64,000 nucleotides of DNA from NCBI RefSeq assembly GCF_003387475.1, contig NZ_QUNO01000028.1:1-64000 (forward strand), read 5' to 3'. This document shows positions 34,801-42,581 of the stretch, one piece after another. A program made the position numbers and the translations under genes. Under the pieces are notes generated by a model that did no database searches, was not told the DNA's origin, and was given only the letters and a program-made list of their open reading frames with translations. The stretch's first letter is position 1. Every line of letters starts with the position of its first letter. This DNA is from Kutzneria buriramensis (GTDB lineage: Bacteria > Actinomycetota > Actinomycetes > Mycobacteriales > Pseudonocardiaceae).

Positions 34801-36305
34801 TAGCCGGCGAGCGTGAGTGTGACGCCCGAGCGCCGCTGCCAGGTAGCCAGCAACGCATAGGACAGCAGGGGAAGCACTCCGACCGCGTCGAACTCCGCGT
34901 GGCCGGCGCGCAAATCCCGAAGCACGAGATCGGCCAGCCCGGCTTCGAGCGAGAGGCCGGCCACCCGCGCGGGCCTTTCGATGACTGTCCGAAGCTCCGC
35001 ATCGGTCATCGGCGACACCAGGAAAGCGTTGTCGCGCAACGCGGTCACCAAATCCGGATGGGCCATGCACTGGGCGTAGAAGTCGGCTCGGACGCCGAGA
35101 ACGACGCGGGTGCCCGATTCGGCCGCGGCGCGTAGGGCCTGTATGAACTCGGCCTGCTCGTCCTCGTCGCGACACGCCGTGAACAGCTGCTCGAACTGAT
35201 CGACCACCAGCACCGTTCGGTCCGCGTGAGTGAATGGCTGTTGTGCCGCGAGGGTGGCCAGCGGATGCTCGCCCGGCGTGAACACGCGGGAAGTCCATCC
35301 CGACGAGCCGGGCAGCGCGCCGGATTCAAGGGCGGGCAGGAGCCCGGCGTGCAGGAGGGACGATTTCCCCGACCCGGACGGTCCGATGACCACCAGTGGG
35401 CCGTGCGCCACAGGGTCCCCAAGCCGCCGGACCAGTTCGGCGATCGCCTTGTCCCGGCCGAAGAAGTAGCGCGAGTCCGCTGGCCCGTAACGGTCCATGC
35501 CGCGATAGGGGCAGTCCACGTCGGCGGGCGGCTCGGTGGCTCGCCGCACGTCGACGGCCGCGGCGTTGGGCGCCAGCACCAACCGTCCGGAGGTATCACT
35601 GACGTGCTGACGGGGGCGAGGCAGTCCGTCTGCCGACAACGTCCGGTCCAGCCAGTCGTAGGCGTCGAGCAGACTCAACCATTCGCCGCGCGTCGGATCG
35701 CCGACGGTGAGCAACTTCAGCAGGCGCCCGGTGAAGGCCGTGTAGTCCTCCCCGGGCAGCGCCAGTGCAGCCTCGTCGCGCGCGGCGGATGCCAGCACGT
35801 GGGTGCCGCGGACCGCGGTCGCGGCGAACGCACTCGCCGCGACCGTCCCGTATGCGCCTTCGGCGCGGCCCGAGAAGCAGCAATCGAGCACGACGACGAT
35901 CGATCTGGCGCGGCACCGCGTCAGCGCCTCCCGCACCGCCGAGTAAGGCAGAGCCTTGTAGGTCAAGCCTTCGACCAGATCGTCGGTCGCGTGAGTGGCC
36001 AGATACAGTTCGCCGTTACCGGGGCCCACCAGTCCGTGCCCGGCGTAGTAGACGAGCAGCACGCTCTCCGCCGCGTTCGCGGCCGCTGTGATCGCGCTGC
36101 CCAGCTCCTGCGGATGCGCGGGATCGTGCACCAGTCGCAGCGCCGCCGGGTCCACCCCGCAACGATCGAGCAGGACCTCCGCCAGCGTGTCCACCGATCG
36201 TTGCACCGCACGGACCGGCGAAAGCGGCGACCCGTCGACGTGGCTGCTGGTGCCGATCAGCAGGATCTGCGCACCCGGCGAACTCAACGCCGGTGCGGAC
36301 GTCAC
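31806..36305 (-). CDS. caspase-STAND NTPase-WD40 conflict protein
   Basis: The largest gene here encodes 1,499 residues from GTG 36305, overlapping the upstream adaptor by GTGA. Residues about 12-245 form a caspase-fold protease with catalytic His90 in YYAGHG and Cys143 in LDCCFSG. A conserved linker (CPYRGMDRYGPADSRYFFGRD) leads to a STAND-type NTPase: P-loop GPSGSGKSS (308-316), Walker B LVVDQFEQLF, then winged-helix and helical regions. A transmembrane helix follows (TTGLALLAVFAVVASILAVL, near 690). The rest carries 14 WD-like repeats (LWDVSDPAxP type), enough for two seven-bladed propellers. Such proteins sense invasion through the repeats and trigger protease-mediated suicide or signalling. 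Both caspase and NTPase residues are intact. Confidence 0.93.
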   Translation of the reverse strand: MTSAPALSSPGAQILLIGTSSHVDGSPLSPVRAVQRSVDTLAEVLLDRCGVDPAALRLVHDPAHPQELGSAITAAANAAESVLLVYYAGHGLVGPGNGELYLATHATDDLVEGLTYKALPYSAVREALTRCRARSIVVVLDCCFSGRAEGAYGTVAASAFAATAVRGTHVLASAARDEAALALPGEDYTAFTGRLLKLLTVGDPTRGEWLSLLDAYDWLDRTLSADGLPRPRQHVSDTSGRLVLAPNAAAVDVRRATEPPADVDCPYRGMDRYGPADSRYFFGRDKAIAELVRRLGDPVAHGPLVVIGPSGSGKSSLLHAGLLPALESGALPGSSGWTSRVFTPGEHPLATLAAQQPFTHADRTVLVVDQFEQLFTACRDEDEQAEFIQALRAAAESGTRVVLGVRADFYAQCMAHPDLVTALRDNAFLVSPMTDAELRTVIERPARVAGLSLEAGLADLVLRDLRAGHAEFDAVGVLPLLSYALLATWQRRSGVTLTLAGYEASGGIWESVSRRAETTYGALEPDAQEVARRVLLRMIRVSMGAEPTRRIVPRAELVAAGSESEVEAVRRVLDVFARDRLITVDADTATLTHESLLRAWPRLRQWIERDSADLVVHQQINDAAEQWERLQRDAGGLYRGRALTEAELWRESRDNEHELTALERDFLDTSSEGRRAQEAEADRQRLRERRQNRRLRRLTTGLALLAVFAVVASILAVLQTRTADQQRAEAQEQQDVATARLLLSQAEAARATDPRRALQLGIAAEKIHPDSQTHASLVGTLAGTSYAGTLTGFTDTVGQVAVSSASLVATASTIRVPDNPSPSSGGGPIGGAVAKNGSTNLPAPTTTAAPKTKEQGSIRLWTLPATGLPRRIGPEIVIDTDRVRFLAFAPDGRFLITPGDHDQLLTVWDVSDPAKPSRHGSLDAGERTEILAAAYSPDGHTLAAVGGHTITVWDVSEPAHPTMRSKIDSPQSGGVDSVAFTPDSRTLAVGSDAEIRLWDVSDPAQPRQVGAPLAGRSPIAFSTGRSLLATHDKNPNSKNQNAFVLWDLGNPAAPARIGPPLTGNNAAVAFSPAGDVVATAGFDGTTTLWDITNPAAPMRSGNPLIGHTNYVLSVAFAPQGRALVTGSQDQTAILWRPAAAGRLRQLGAVTPNADSIAFRSKGGTLVGGGSNGTVTVADITEPSRAVPRTQITSGKTAQLSPDGRMLAVGGADGLTTLWDLSNVAGPVRESTLPGSGGPALFSPNNAMLVTGDEKKSILWDVSDPRHPVERDGDLPAIIVLIAAFTMDSRTLAVSDIYDFDGKVTLWDVTDPVRPRQKPDPVIAGDGTNVTAAAFSPDGLTLATGRADGRIILWDLAHGQPVRRGQPLTGPGEPNGNTSALSSTVSVLGVAFSPNGRLLATTNLMNSVILWDVTDRAAAHDLGAPVPVPTKPPREVMFSPDGTTLATLGFDGNAALWDISEVTTLQDHGAERACAITGTGLDEASWSRDIPGLPYRSTCP

Positions 36306-36685
36306 GTCGGAGGGCCGGCGTCGGATCCGGCGGACAACGAGTCGCTGAGCTCGGCCACGAGCGCTTGGATCTGGTCGGCGGTCAGCCCGCGCACGTTCTC
36401 CACGTTCAGTTCGAGCGCCTTGCCCGGCGCCGTGATCTTCACCGAGACGTGGCCGACCCGGCGCCTCAGCCACGTGATCACGGCCGTCGCCAGCACCGTG
36501 GCCGCGCCACCCTGCCCCAGCGCCACCATCAACGCCGAATCGACGACGCCCAGCTCCGTGCTCGTGCCTCGCCCCGCCACCGGCCGGACATGACCGCGTA
36601 GCTCATCGGCCTCGGCCAGTTCTTGGTCCAACGACCGGAGCTCGTCGGACATGTGCTCGGCCTGGACCGTGATGGTCAGGTGCAT
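36302..36685 (-). CDS. EACC1-like effector-associated adaptor
   Basis: A 127-residue protein encoded directly before the caspase-STAND gene, overlapping it by GTGA. It starts MHLTITVQAEHMSDELRSLD, then DELRGHVRPV, a Gly/Ala-rich helix LMVALGQGGAATVLATAVITWLRRR, and ends HVSVKITAPGKALELNVENV. This order (beta-strand, charged helix, hydrophobic helix, final strand) matches the effector-associated constant component EACC1 of actinobacterial conflict systems, described from comparative genomics as a fixed partner of variable effectors. The middle helix may associate with membrane. Its fixed place ahead of the effector suggests it recruits or restrains the caspase. Confidence 0.8.
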   Translation of the reverse strand: MHLTITVQAEHMSDELRSLDQELAEADELRGHVRPVAGRGTSTELGVVDSALMVALGQGGAATVLATAVITWLRRRVGHVSVKITAPGKALELNVENVRGLTADQIQALVAELSDSLSAGSDAGPPT

Positions 36686-36853
36686 GAGATCCCCAGCCCT
36701 GCATCGCCCACAGCATGAAGCGCCTGACTGATAGTCGGGGCCCTTCGCAACGGTGTGACGCGTCGGTGCGGGAATCACCCGTCCGGTCCAACGCGTCTCC
36801 GTGATCACTTTCCGGTCAGTGGAGTCGACGGAGCCGGCTCTGGAGGGGTGAAC

Positions 36854-37219
36854 GTGGGCAGACTGGCTGTCATCGGGGATGTGGGCGGGCACGCGGAGCA
36901 GTTGCGGTGGGCATTGGACCACCTGGGCGCCGACGACGGGCAACTGCCGCCAGACCTGGTCGTGATCCAGGTCGTTCCGTTCGGCCAGATACACGGGCAC
37001 TCGACGCTGGTGTACTTCGGCGACCAACGCTGGCGGTGTACGGGCCGAGTCCATCAGCGGACCGCGGTCGACTGGCGTGCCCGCCACGTGCGGGTCCGTG
37101 TCGGCGGTCGCGTGTTCATCGGCGTGGACCCTGGCCACGGCCGCACCGGCGGCGTCCAGTGGGAACCCCTGCCCCTCGACGGCGCCGAACTTCTCACCGC
37201 CGCACCAACCGGGGCCTAG
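36854..37219 (+). pseudogene. metallophosphoesterase with a large internal deletion
   Basis: GTG 36854 follows GGAGGGG and opens a typical calcineurin-like phosphatase N-terminus, GRLAVIGDVGGHAEQLRWAL ... LPPDLVVIQV. The text then jumps to the family's C-terminal part: PFGQIHGHSTLV, RVFIGVDPGHGRTGG. The central GD-x-(V/H)-x-R-G and GNHE metal motifs, about 100-150 residues, are missing. The reading frame survived the deletion, giving 121 residues, but the protein cannot hold a dinuclear site. The original role was probably an ApaH-like nucleotide or protein phosphatase. Confidence 0.7.
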
Positions 37220-37227
37220 TGCTCATA

Positions 37228-37296
37228 AGAACTGGTTTCAGAATGACTTTGCCAGTCACAGCCATCAGACACACCGCTCATTTTGAAACCAGTTCT
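37228..37296. repeat. 69-bp palindromic element with 19-bp arms
   Basis: Arms at 37228-37246 and 37278-37296 (AGAACTGGTTTCAGAATGA and its reverse complement, one mismatch) flank a 31-base spacer. It is AT-richer than the surroundings and lies between two damaged genes: nine bases after the stop of one and at the truncated start of the HIT remnant. That fits a miniature inverted-repeat element or a solo remnant of insertion-sequence ends. Confidence 0.7.
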
Positions 37297-37299
37297 CAA

Positions 37300-37621
37300 T
37301 TGCACCTGTCTGGACGCACTGGAACCATTGCAAGCATGCGGTGGGCCTCGAAGACCTCGACGGAGCCACGAGCGCTCACGTCTGGTCGGCCATGACATGG
37401 CACGAGCCTTGCGACGCTCACGCATGCGCTGCGAGGGAATCAACGTCCTCCCCTATGACGGCGAAGTCGCCTTCCAGACGGTCTTCCATTTCCACCCGCA
37501 CGTCATCCCTCGCCACCCAGGAGACGGCTGGACCCTCAAGGCCGGGTCGCCGGAACGCGAGAGGTCGCTCCTCGACAGCGACGCACAAGCGATCAAAGAC
37601 GCCATCGCATCGACAGACTGA
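37300..37621 (+). pseudogene. HIT-family hydrolase remnant
   Basis: The C-terminal half of a histidine-triad protein is clear: RCEGINVLPYDGEVAFQTVF, then HFHPHVIPRHPGDGW with the HxHxH-type triad region, to TGA near 37621. Upstream, GLEDLDGATSAHVW is in one frame and VGHDMARALRRS in another, so a frameshift lies at about 37380-37395. The N-terminus is missing at the palindromic element. The triad reads His-Phe-His-Pro-His, close to canonical. Confidence 0.65.
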
Positions 37622-37733
37622 CTGGTCACCTCCGCTCACGCCGCGGGTCGCGCGGTTCCGGCTGGGCGTGGCGGGCCAGCAGATTGCCGACGTGGGCGCT
37701 CCCCGGATCAGGTGCGGACCGCACACTTGACGC

Positions 37734-38228
37734 ATGACCATGTCGTACGACTCCACGCCGGACACCCTGTGGCACAGCCTGCGAGTCGCCGAGCTGATGG
37801 GCGAGCTGATCAAAGAGTTGCTTGACCGGTCGGTCCGACACGACCTGAGCAAGACCCGCGAGCCGGAGCGGGCTGTCTACGACGAGGTCGTGCCGCAACT
37901 GCGCGCCACGACCTACGGCAGCGCGGAGCATCGGACCCTGGTCGAAGCGATGGGCGAGGGGCTGCGACACCATTACGCGCACAACCGTCATCACCCCGAG
38001 CACTTCGCCGACGGGATCAACGGCATGACCCTGGTCGACCTGGTTGAGATGCTGGCGGACTGGAAGGCAGCCACCGAACGCACCTCGCCGCATGGTGACC
38101 TCGCCGACAGCCTGACGGTCAACCGCGAACGGTTCGGTATCGCACCACAGTTGATGGACATCCTGGCGAACACCGCTCGCCACTTCGGATGGCTGACCGA
38201 CGAGCCAGACCCGAACGCTGCGCCATGA
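37734..38228 (+). CDS. DUF5662-family protein
   Basis: A 164-residue cytoplasmic protein from ATG 37734. The conserved core of the DUF5662 family is present: RHDLSKTREPE, EGLRHHYAHNRHHPEHF, GMTLVDLVEMLADWKAATER and RFGIAPQLMDILANTARH. The His/Asp-rich pattern resembles HD-domain proteins and could bind metal. Members occur in phages and bacterial genomes; biochemical function is unknown. It is intact despite the decayed genes on its left. Confidence 0.85.
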   Translation: MTMSYDSTPDTLWHSLRVAELMGELIKELLDRSVRHDLSKTREPERAVYDEVVPQLRATTYGSAEHRTLVEAMGEGLRHHYAHNRHHPEHFADGINGMTLVDLVEMLADWKAATERTSPHGDLADSLTVNRERFGIAPQLMDILANTARHFGWLTDEPDPNAAP

Positions 38229-38616
38229 CGCGGCGCGGCGTCCGAACACGCACTCATGCCGAGGGTCGTGCGCAGCGGACATCTGCCTCTGCCGACGAGT
38301 GGGGCCGCTCATACCCATTCAGTTTGTCGGCGGGAAGTGGTTCAGTCCAGTGTGGTTGCTGCCGGCGAACGCCCCGGCCGCCGCACCGGGTTCTGTCCCA
38401 GCGACCCACTGCGAGCGCAGGTCAAGACCGCTGCCGTGAATCCGTTGTCCGGCCCGCTGCCCGCCGTGGCCATGCAGACGGTGGCGCGGTTCCGCGACCA
38501 CAACCTCTCAATCCACCGATCGCGCGTGGTGCACGCAGTGGCGATGTCGCACTGGATAGACGGGGGCGGAGCCGCCCTCCCCTGCCTGCCATGTCGGTGT
38601 GGCCGGGTGGGCCAGC
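38229..38616. other. intergenic stretch, no gene seen
   Basis: Open frames here are short and Arg/Pro/Ala-rich on both strands, with no supporting ribosome site. I see no RNA-gene structure. The strong hairpin at its right edge is listed separately. Confidence 0.5.
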
Positions 38617-38657
38617 CGCGAGCGACTACCGGGCGGGTTGCCCGGTAGTCGCTCGCG
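38617..38657 (-). terminator. perfect 18-bp stem hairpin after the SH3-like gene
   Basis: Arms 38617-38634 and 38640-38657 (CGCGAGCGACTACCGGGC and complement) with a five-base loop form an unusually strong hairpin 60 bp downstream of the minus-strand secreted-protein stop. It is probably its rho-independent terminator, though without a T run. Confidence 0.7.
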
Positions 38658-38716
38658 CCGCGGATCCCCGGGAAGACCTCCCCGACTTGTCAGTGGCTGG
38701 GCGCCTTCGGCCGTTC

Positions 38717-39034
38717 TCAGCAGTACGGCCAGCTGGCATCCCAATCGGTCACAGTGCGTTGGTCGATCCAGCCCTTGCGGCCGGGCTTGTACTCGCCATA
38801 CAGCCAGATACTCGTCCAGTCACTGCCGATGGAGTAGCACTCCCAATCGAACGTGTCGCCCTTCTTGCCGTAGGTGATCAGGTCGTAGTTCCAGCCAGGA
38901 CCCGTGCGGATGGGCGCGTTGTCCGTGTTGATCACTGTCGTTCCCGCCATAGGCTCGGCGGCATGCGCATTCGCCGCCGGGGCCAGCGCCAGTGCGAGGA
39001 CCCCAGCCAGGGCGATCGCTGCATTTTTCACCAT
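38717..39034 (-). CDS. small secreted SH3-like protein
   Basis: A 105-residue exported protein. From ATG 39034 the signal peptide is VKNAAIALAGVLALALAPAANAHA. The mature part is one bacterial SH3-like barrel: NTDNAPIRTGPGWNYDLITY, GKKGDTFDWECYSIGSDW, IWLYGEYKPGRKGWID, with two cysteines. Such domains often bind cell-wall peptides. A start at 39064 would add ten residues. Confidence 0.8.
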   Translation of the reverse strand: MVKNAAIALAGVLALALAPAANAHAAEPMAGTTVINTDNAPIRTGPGWNYDLITYGKKGDTFDWECYSIGSDWTSIWLYGEYKPGRKGWIDQRTVTDWDASWPYC

Positions 39035-39355
39035 GCCGGGCAGCGTCCCAGCGGCGTCTATCAATTCCCTATACCGCCCCCAACCACCCTCTCACGGTCG
39101 CGGGCCCCTCGCGGCGTCCTTCAGCGTCGGGCCGGTCCTCGTCTGCTGTGGTGCGCTGGTCGTGCTGCTGACCGTGGGCGCCCAGTGCGTGCCGGAGATC
39201 AGACAGTTGCGTCGCCGTGTCGCCGAGCCGGCAGCCGAACAACCCGGATAGCGGGCCGTCGTTTCCCGGTCGGTTCGTCGGCACTCACCCGTGGCGTCGT
39301 GAATTCGTTTCGAGCAGGATGATCGACACGGCCGCTGAATGGTACACTCTGGCGC

Positions 39356-39982
39356 GTGGATTTCCCGAACGACAAAAAAGGGCGCATCATTTTTCTGAAC
39401 GGAGTGTCGAGCTCGGGGAAGAGTAGTATTGCCGCGCAATTGCTGCGGGAGCTCGACACGCCCTACTTCGCCATGGGCGTCGACGTCGTCAACGGTCTGC
39501 GGGCGAAGGAACGCACGCTGGAGCTTGGTGCGGACGAGCTTCGTGAGGTGCTCATGCGCACTCGGGCCGGCTTCCACCGAGCGGTCGCGGGTATGGCTCA
39601 CGCGGGTAACGACCTCGTGATGGATCACGTGCTGAGCGAGCACTGGCGGCTGATCGACTGCCTGGCCGTGCTGGACGGCCTCGACGTCGTTTTCGTCGGA
39701 GTGCATTGCGAGCTGGCGGAGTTGCGCCGCCGCGAGATCACCAGGGGTGACCGCGAGATCGGTCAGGCCGAGGGGCAGCTCGCCCAGGTGCACGCGCACG
39801 GCCTCTACGACATCGAGTTCGACACCGCCGTTCAGAGCCCCCGTGATTGCGCGCTGCAGATCAAGGACTTCGTCGCCCAGCCGGCCCGGGTGCGGGCCTT
39901 CGACCAGTTGCGCGCGGCTGCCATCGAGAAAGGTGAGCTCCGTCCCGATCGACTCGGCGTAAGCAAGTCGACCGTATCCTGA
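39356..39982 (+). CDS. chloramphenicol phosphotransferase-like kinase
   Basis: A 208-residue P-loop kinase: GRIIFLNGVSSSGKSSIAAQLL (Walker A), catalytic-type Asp in YFAMGVDVVNGL, then MRTRAGFHRAVAGMAHAGNDLVMDHVL, VVFVGVHCELAELRRREITRGDREIG (lid Arg), and HAHGLYDIEFDT. It is organised as in the CPT family, which phosphorylates chloramphenicol at its 3-hydroxyl in the producer, but relatives have other substrates. GTG 39356 has no Shine-Dalgarno. A TACACT -10 box ends eight bases before it, so the mRNA is probably leaderless. It could give self-protection. Confidence 0.85.
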   Translation: MDFPNDKKGRIIFLNGVSSSGKSSIAAQLLRELDTPYFAMGVDVVNGLRAKERTLELGADELREVLMRTRAGFHRAVAGMAHAGNDLVMDHVLSEHWRLIDCLAVLDGLDVVFVGVHCELAELRRREITRGDREIGQAEGQLAQVHAHGLYDIEFDTAVQSPRDCALQIKDFVAQPARVRAFDQLRAAAIEKGELRPDRLGVSKSTVS

Positions 39983-39984
39983 CG

Positions 39985-40176
39985 GGCAAAGCCGCACTCC
40001 ACGGCATTGTTCTGCCGCCGGCTGTGGACGAGTGCGTCCAACGCCGCGAGCGCGCCCTGACGCCCGGTGAAATCGCGAACGACCGGAGGGGTGGCCTTCC
40101 AGGCGTCCAGGAACGGGCCCACCACCGCCCACTGCTGGTCGGACAGATCGCTGGTGTAGGCGTTGCGTTCGCTCAT
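39985..40176 (-). pseudogene. IS5-family transposase N-terminal remnant
   Basis: From ATG 40176 the minus strand reads MSERNAYTSDLSDQQWAVVG, then PFLDAWKATPPV, the characteristic opening of actinobacterial IS5-group transposases. After about 60 residues similarity ends and the DDE domain is absent. The remnant starts three bases beyond the stop of the CPT-like kinase gene, so an insertion probably trimmed or replaced its 3' flank. Confidence 0.7.
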
Positions 40177-40677
40177 GGCCAGCCTGTACGCGTCCGCGAA
40201 CCGGACGGCCTCACCGCCAGTCAGAACACCACGCCATCGTGGGACGACGAACTACACGAAAGCGCACAAACCGCCCTCTGAGATCGTGGACCGCCATACA
40301 CACTCACCTGATCCGCCAACTACGTCCGGACAACGGCAGGCAAGAACGAGGTGGGATCTGTGCCCAGCCAGGAATCTGCAAACTAGCCCTGGACGTCAGC
40401 CACGCAGGGTTGTCCGCGCTACCTCGCGAATCGCAATTCAGGAGCCTGCACGACCGCAAACTTCAGTCGGACAGGACATCTGCAGGACATCTGTAGGTCT
40501 GGTGGGCCTGCTTCCGCCACCTTCGCGCGGAACGGACGACCTGCTCGCCAACCTCGACGCCGAGTTCCGCCGCCGCACGTGCCCGACCCAGATCCAGAGC
40601 ACAGGACAGATTGGGAATGGGACGCCCTACTCCTGGTGGCATCGCCGGCTGTACCAGGTGGCTAGCCTCGCGCCGCG
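40177..40677. other. intergenic stretch, no gene seen
   Basis: No supported gene. A plus-strand piece near 40535-40590 (DDLLANLDAEFRRRTCP) has protein-like composition but no start or recognisable family, and may be debris. No hairpin of note. Confidence 0.45.
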
Positions 40678-40872
40678 TCAGGTTTCGTGCTGATAGATCT
40701 GGCCGTCGGTGGGCACACGTCCGTTGAGCACAAGCCGCTCCGGTCGTCGCCGCACTGATCGACGCCAGTCGCGCAGCACAACGGAGTCCTCGGGCCACCA
40801 CCACTCGCTGCGCGCCGCGACGGCCACAAGATCGCCATTCAAGTAGCCGCAGGTTGCGCATACGGCACAGTT
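40678..40872 (-). pseudogene. small Cys/Trp-rich protein, 5' end unclear
   Basis: The minus-strand frame ending at TGA 40678 reads NCAVCATCGYLNGDLVAVAA, then RSEWWWPEDSVVLRDW, RRRPERLVLNGRVPTDGQ and IYQHET. The CxxC pairs and Trp cluster look like a small zinc-binding protein. No start codon precedes it in frame. The neighbouring frame gives RLLNLHEELCR up to the same point, so a one-base loss near 40861 may have split a gene that once overlapped the GT4 stop. Family unknown. Confidence 0.4.
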
Positions 40873-40883
40873 CCTCGTGGAGG

Positions 40884-42209
40884 TTAAGCAGCCGCCTCCG
40901 CTCGCTGTGCCGCCGCGGTGAGCGGCATCCGAGTACGCGAGCCGGCCGCGCGACGGATGAGGCGCGCGTACGAGGCGATCATGCGGCGGCGACCAAACTG
41001 GATACGGCTGGTCAGCAGGGCGGGAACGAACCAGCGGCGGCGGGCCAAGGCCTCGGCCCAGGCCGCGGCGACAGCCTCGGGATCAGGCGCGGTGAGCAGG
41101 CCGCGGCCGGCCACTATGGACGCACAGTCGCCGACATCGGTGGCGACCGGGATGGCGCCGCACATCATGCCCTCGATGAGACACAGCGGGGCCGCCTCGC
41201 CGAACGCTGAGGTCAGCGCCACCACGTCGGCCGCGGCGAACAGCACCTGCGGGTCATCACGCACCCCCAGCCGATGCAGTCGGGACGACGCCTCCAGCCC
41301 GACCAGCGCCAGATCGGCGGTGAGGTGCGGGTTCGCGGCAGTCATCCCGGCGCCGCACATCACGACGTGCGCATCCGGTCTGGCCGTCAGGAAAGCCGCC
41401 GCGGCCCGCACGAACAGCGGCACGTTCTTCATCACGTCGTAGCGCGCGGCGAACGCGATCACCGGCGCATCAGGCGTGATGCCCAGCGCGCGCCGCAGTC
41501 GGGCACGCGCCAGCCGGTCAGGGCGGAAACGGCGCAGGTCGACACCGTTGGGGATCACCTCGAGCAGGTCGGCGGGGATCCCGGCGGCTCGGTAGGCCGC
41601 TCGGGTCGACTCAGCGCAGCACACCAGTGCCGCGATGACCCCGGTGCTCACTGCCGTGTGCAACTGGGTCAGGGCCTCCCCCTGGTTCTCCGGATCGGAA
41701 CGGTGCAGGCAGGTGATCACGGGTTTACCCCGGGTGCCGGCCTGGTTGACCAGGCGCAGCGGCTGCTCCTTGAGCGTGAGCAGCACCTCGACACCTGAGA
41801 TCTCCCGCTCGAAGACGGCCATCTCGGCCTCGTCGAACTCCGCCGGCCCCGTGCTGCCGTCGCGCAGCGCGGACACGGCTACGCCGGCGGCGACAAGCTT
41901 CCGGTAGCTGGCATCGTCCTGCATGCGCTGCAACGTCACCTCACGGTGAGCCTGCCCGTGGATGCTCAGTACGCGATGCCGCTGGCCGCGGCCGTGCAGG
42001 CCCGCCACGACGTCGCTGTGCAGGATGCGCGCTCCACCGCTGAAGAACCCCTCGTAGAGGGACAGCACACCGAGGTCACCGGCCACCCGCACATGGTCGG
42101 CACCACGTGTTACCTGCGCTGTCCTCGCCTGCTGCGCCGCGAAAACGCCGCGTAAATTCGTCTCCCCGACGAGCGGCACCGGCCGCTGCTCACGAGGCGA
42201 GGTTCGCAT
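40884..42209 (-). CDS. GT4-family glycosyltransferase
   Basis: A retaining glycosyltransferase with GT-B fold, about 441 residues from ATG 42209; GTG 42092 (VRVAGDLGVLSLYEGFFSGG) fits homologues better and neither start has a good ribosome site. The N-terminal half binds the acceptor (GLHGRGQRHRVLSIHGQAH). The C-terminal half has PNGVDLRRFRPDR, IAFAARYDVMKNVPLFVRA, VVMCGAGM and the GT4 E-x7-E-type motif in SAFGEAAPLCLIEGMMCGAIPVATDVG. It probably transfers a sugar from a nucleotide donor to a cell-surface or secondary metabolite acceptor. No other glycan genes are adjacent. Confidence 0.85.
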   Translation of the reverse strand: MRTSPREQRPVPLVGETNLRGVFAAQQARTAQVTRGADHVRVAGDLGVLSLYEGFFSGGARILHSDVVAGLHGRGQRHRVLSIHGQAHREVTLQRMQDDASYRKLVAAGVAVSALRDGSTGPAEFDEAEMAVFEREISGVEVLLTLKEQPLRLVNQAGTRGKPVITCLHRSDPENQGEALTQLHTAVSTGVIAALVCCAESTRAAYRAAGIPADLLEVIPNGVDLRRFRPDRLARARLRRALGITPDAPVIAFAARYDVMKNVPLFVRAAAAFLTARPDAHVVMCGAGMTAANPHLTADLALVGLEASSRLHRLGVRDDPQVLFAAADVVALTSAFGEAAPLCLIEGMMCGAIPVATDVGDCASIVAGRGLLTAPDPEAVAAAWAEALARRRWFVPALLTSRIQFGRRRMIASYARLIRRAAGSRTRMPLTAAAQRAEAAA

Positions 42210-42226
42210 CGACGCCGAACCGGCCA

Positions 42227-42544
42227 GTGCGCGGGCACGGCACCCTCGACAGGCCTGGCCAGGATCGGGTACAGCGGCTCGCGTTCGATTACGCGGCCAA
42301 GGCGGTGTCGGGGGTCCTGGGCAGCTACCACCTGGTCGACCCGGCCACGGGCAACGGTCTGTCGGTGGCGTTCTTCGAGGACGACACCGACCTGGCCGAG
42401 GTGCGGGCGGCCATCGCGCGGCGGGCCGAGGAGATCGGCCTGAACAGCGTGCCGCGGCCGACGCCGAAGTCGGAGACGATCTACCGGGTGATGCGAGCAG
42501 TTGAGCAGGGACGAACTGGCCTGCAACCGCTCGAACAGACGTGA
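42227..42544 (+). CDS. antibiotic biosynthesis monooxygenase-like (ABM) small protein
   Basis: About 105 residues if GTG 42227 is the start; the frame is open further upstream and there is no clear ribosome site. The ferredoxin-like core is visible: QDRVQRLAFDYAAKAVSGVL, GSYHLVDPATGNGLSVAFFE, TDLAEVRAAIARRAEEIG and KSETIYRV. ABM-fold proteins dimerise and may oxidise quinones or degrade haem, though many have no known activity. It is divergent from the glycosyltransferase gene; the shared intergenic DNA is very short. Confidence 0.65.
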   Translation: MRGHGTLDRPGQDRVQRLAFDYAAKAVSGVLGSYHLVDPATGNGLSVAFFEDDTDLAEVRAAIARRAEEIGLNSVPRPTPKSETIYRVMRAVEQGRTGLQPLEQT

Positions 42545-42581
42545 GGCCGGCGGGCTCGACGTGCCCGCCAGCCGTCACGAG

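Noticed and set aside
41274-41798. Plus-strand frame antisense to the glycosyltransferase
   Set aside because: GT4 motifs on the minus strand are unambiguous and this frame has shadow composition.
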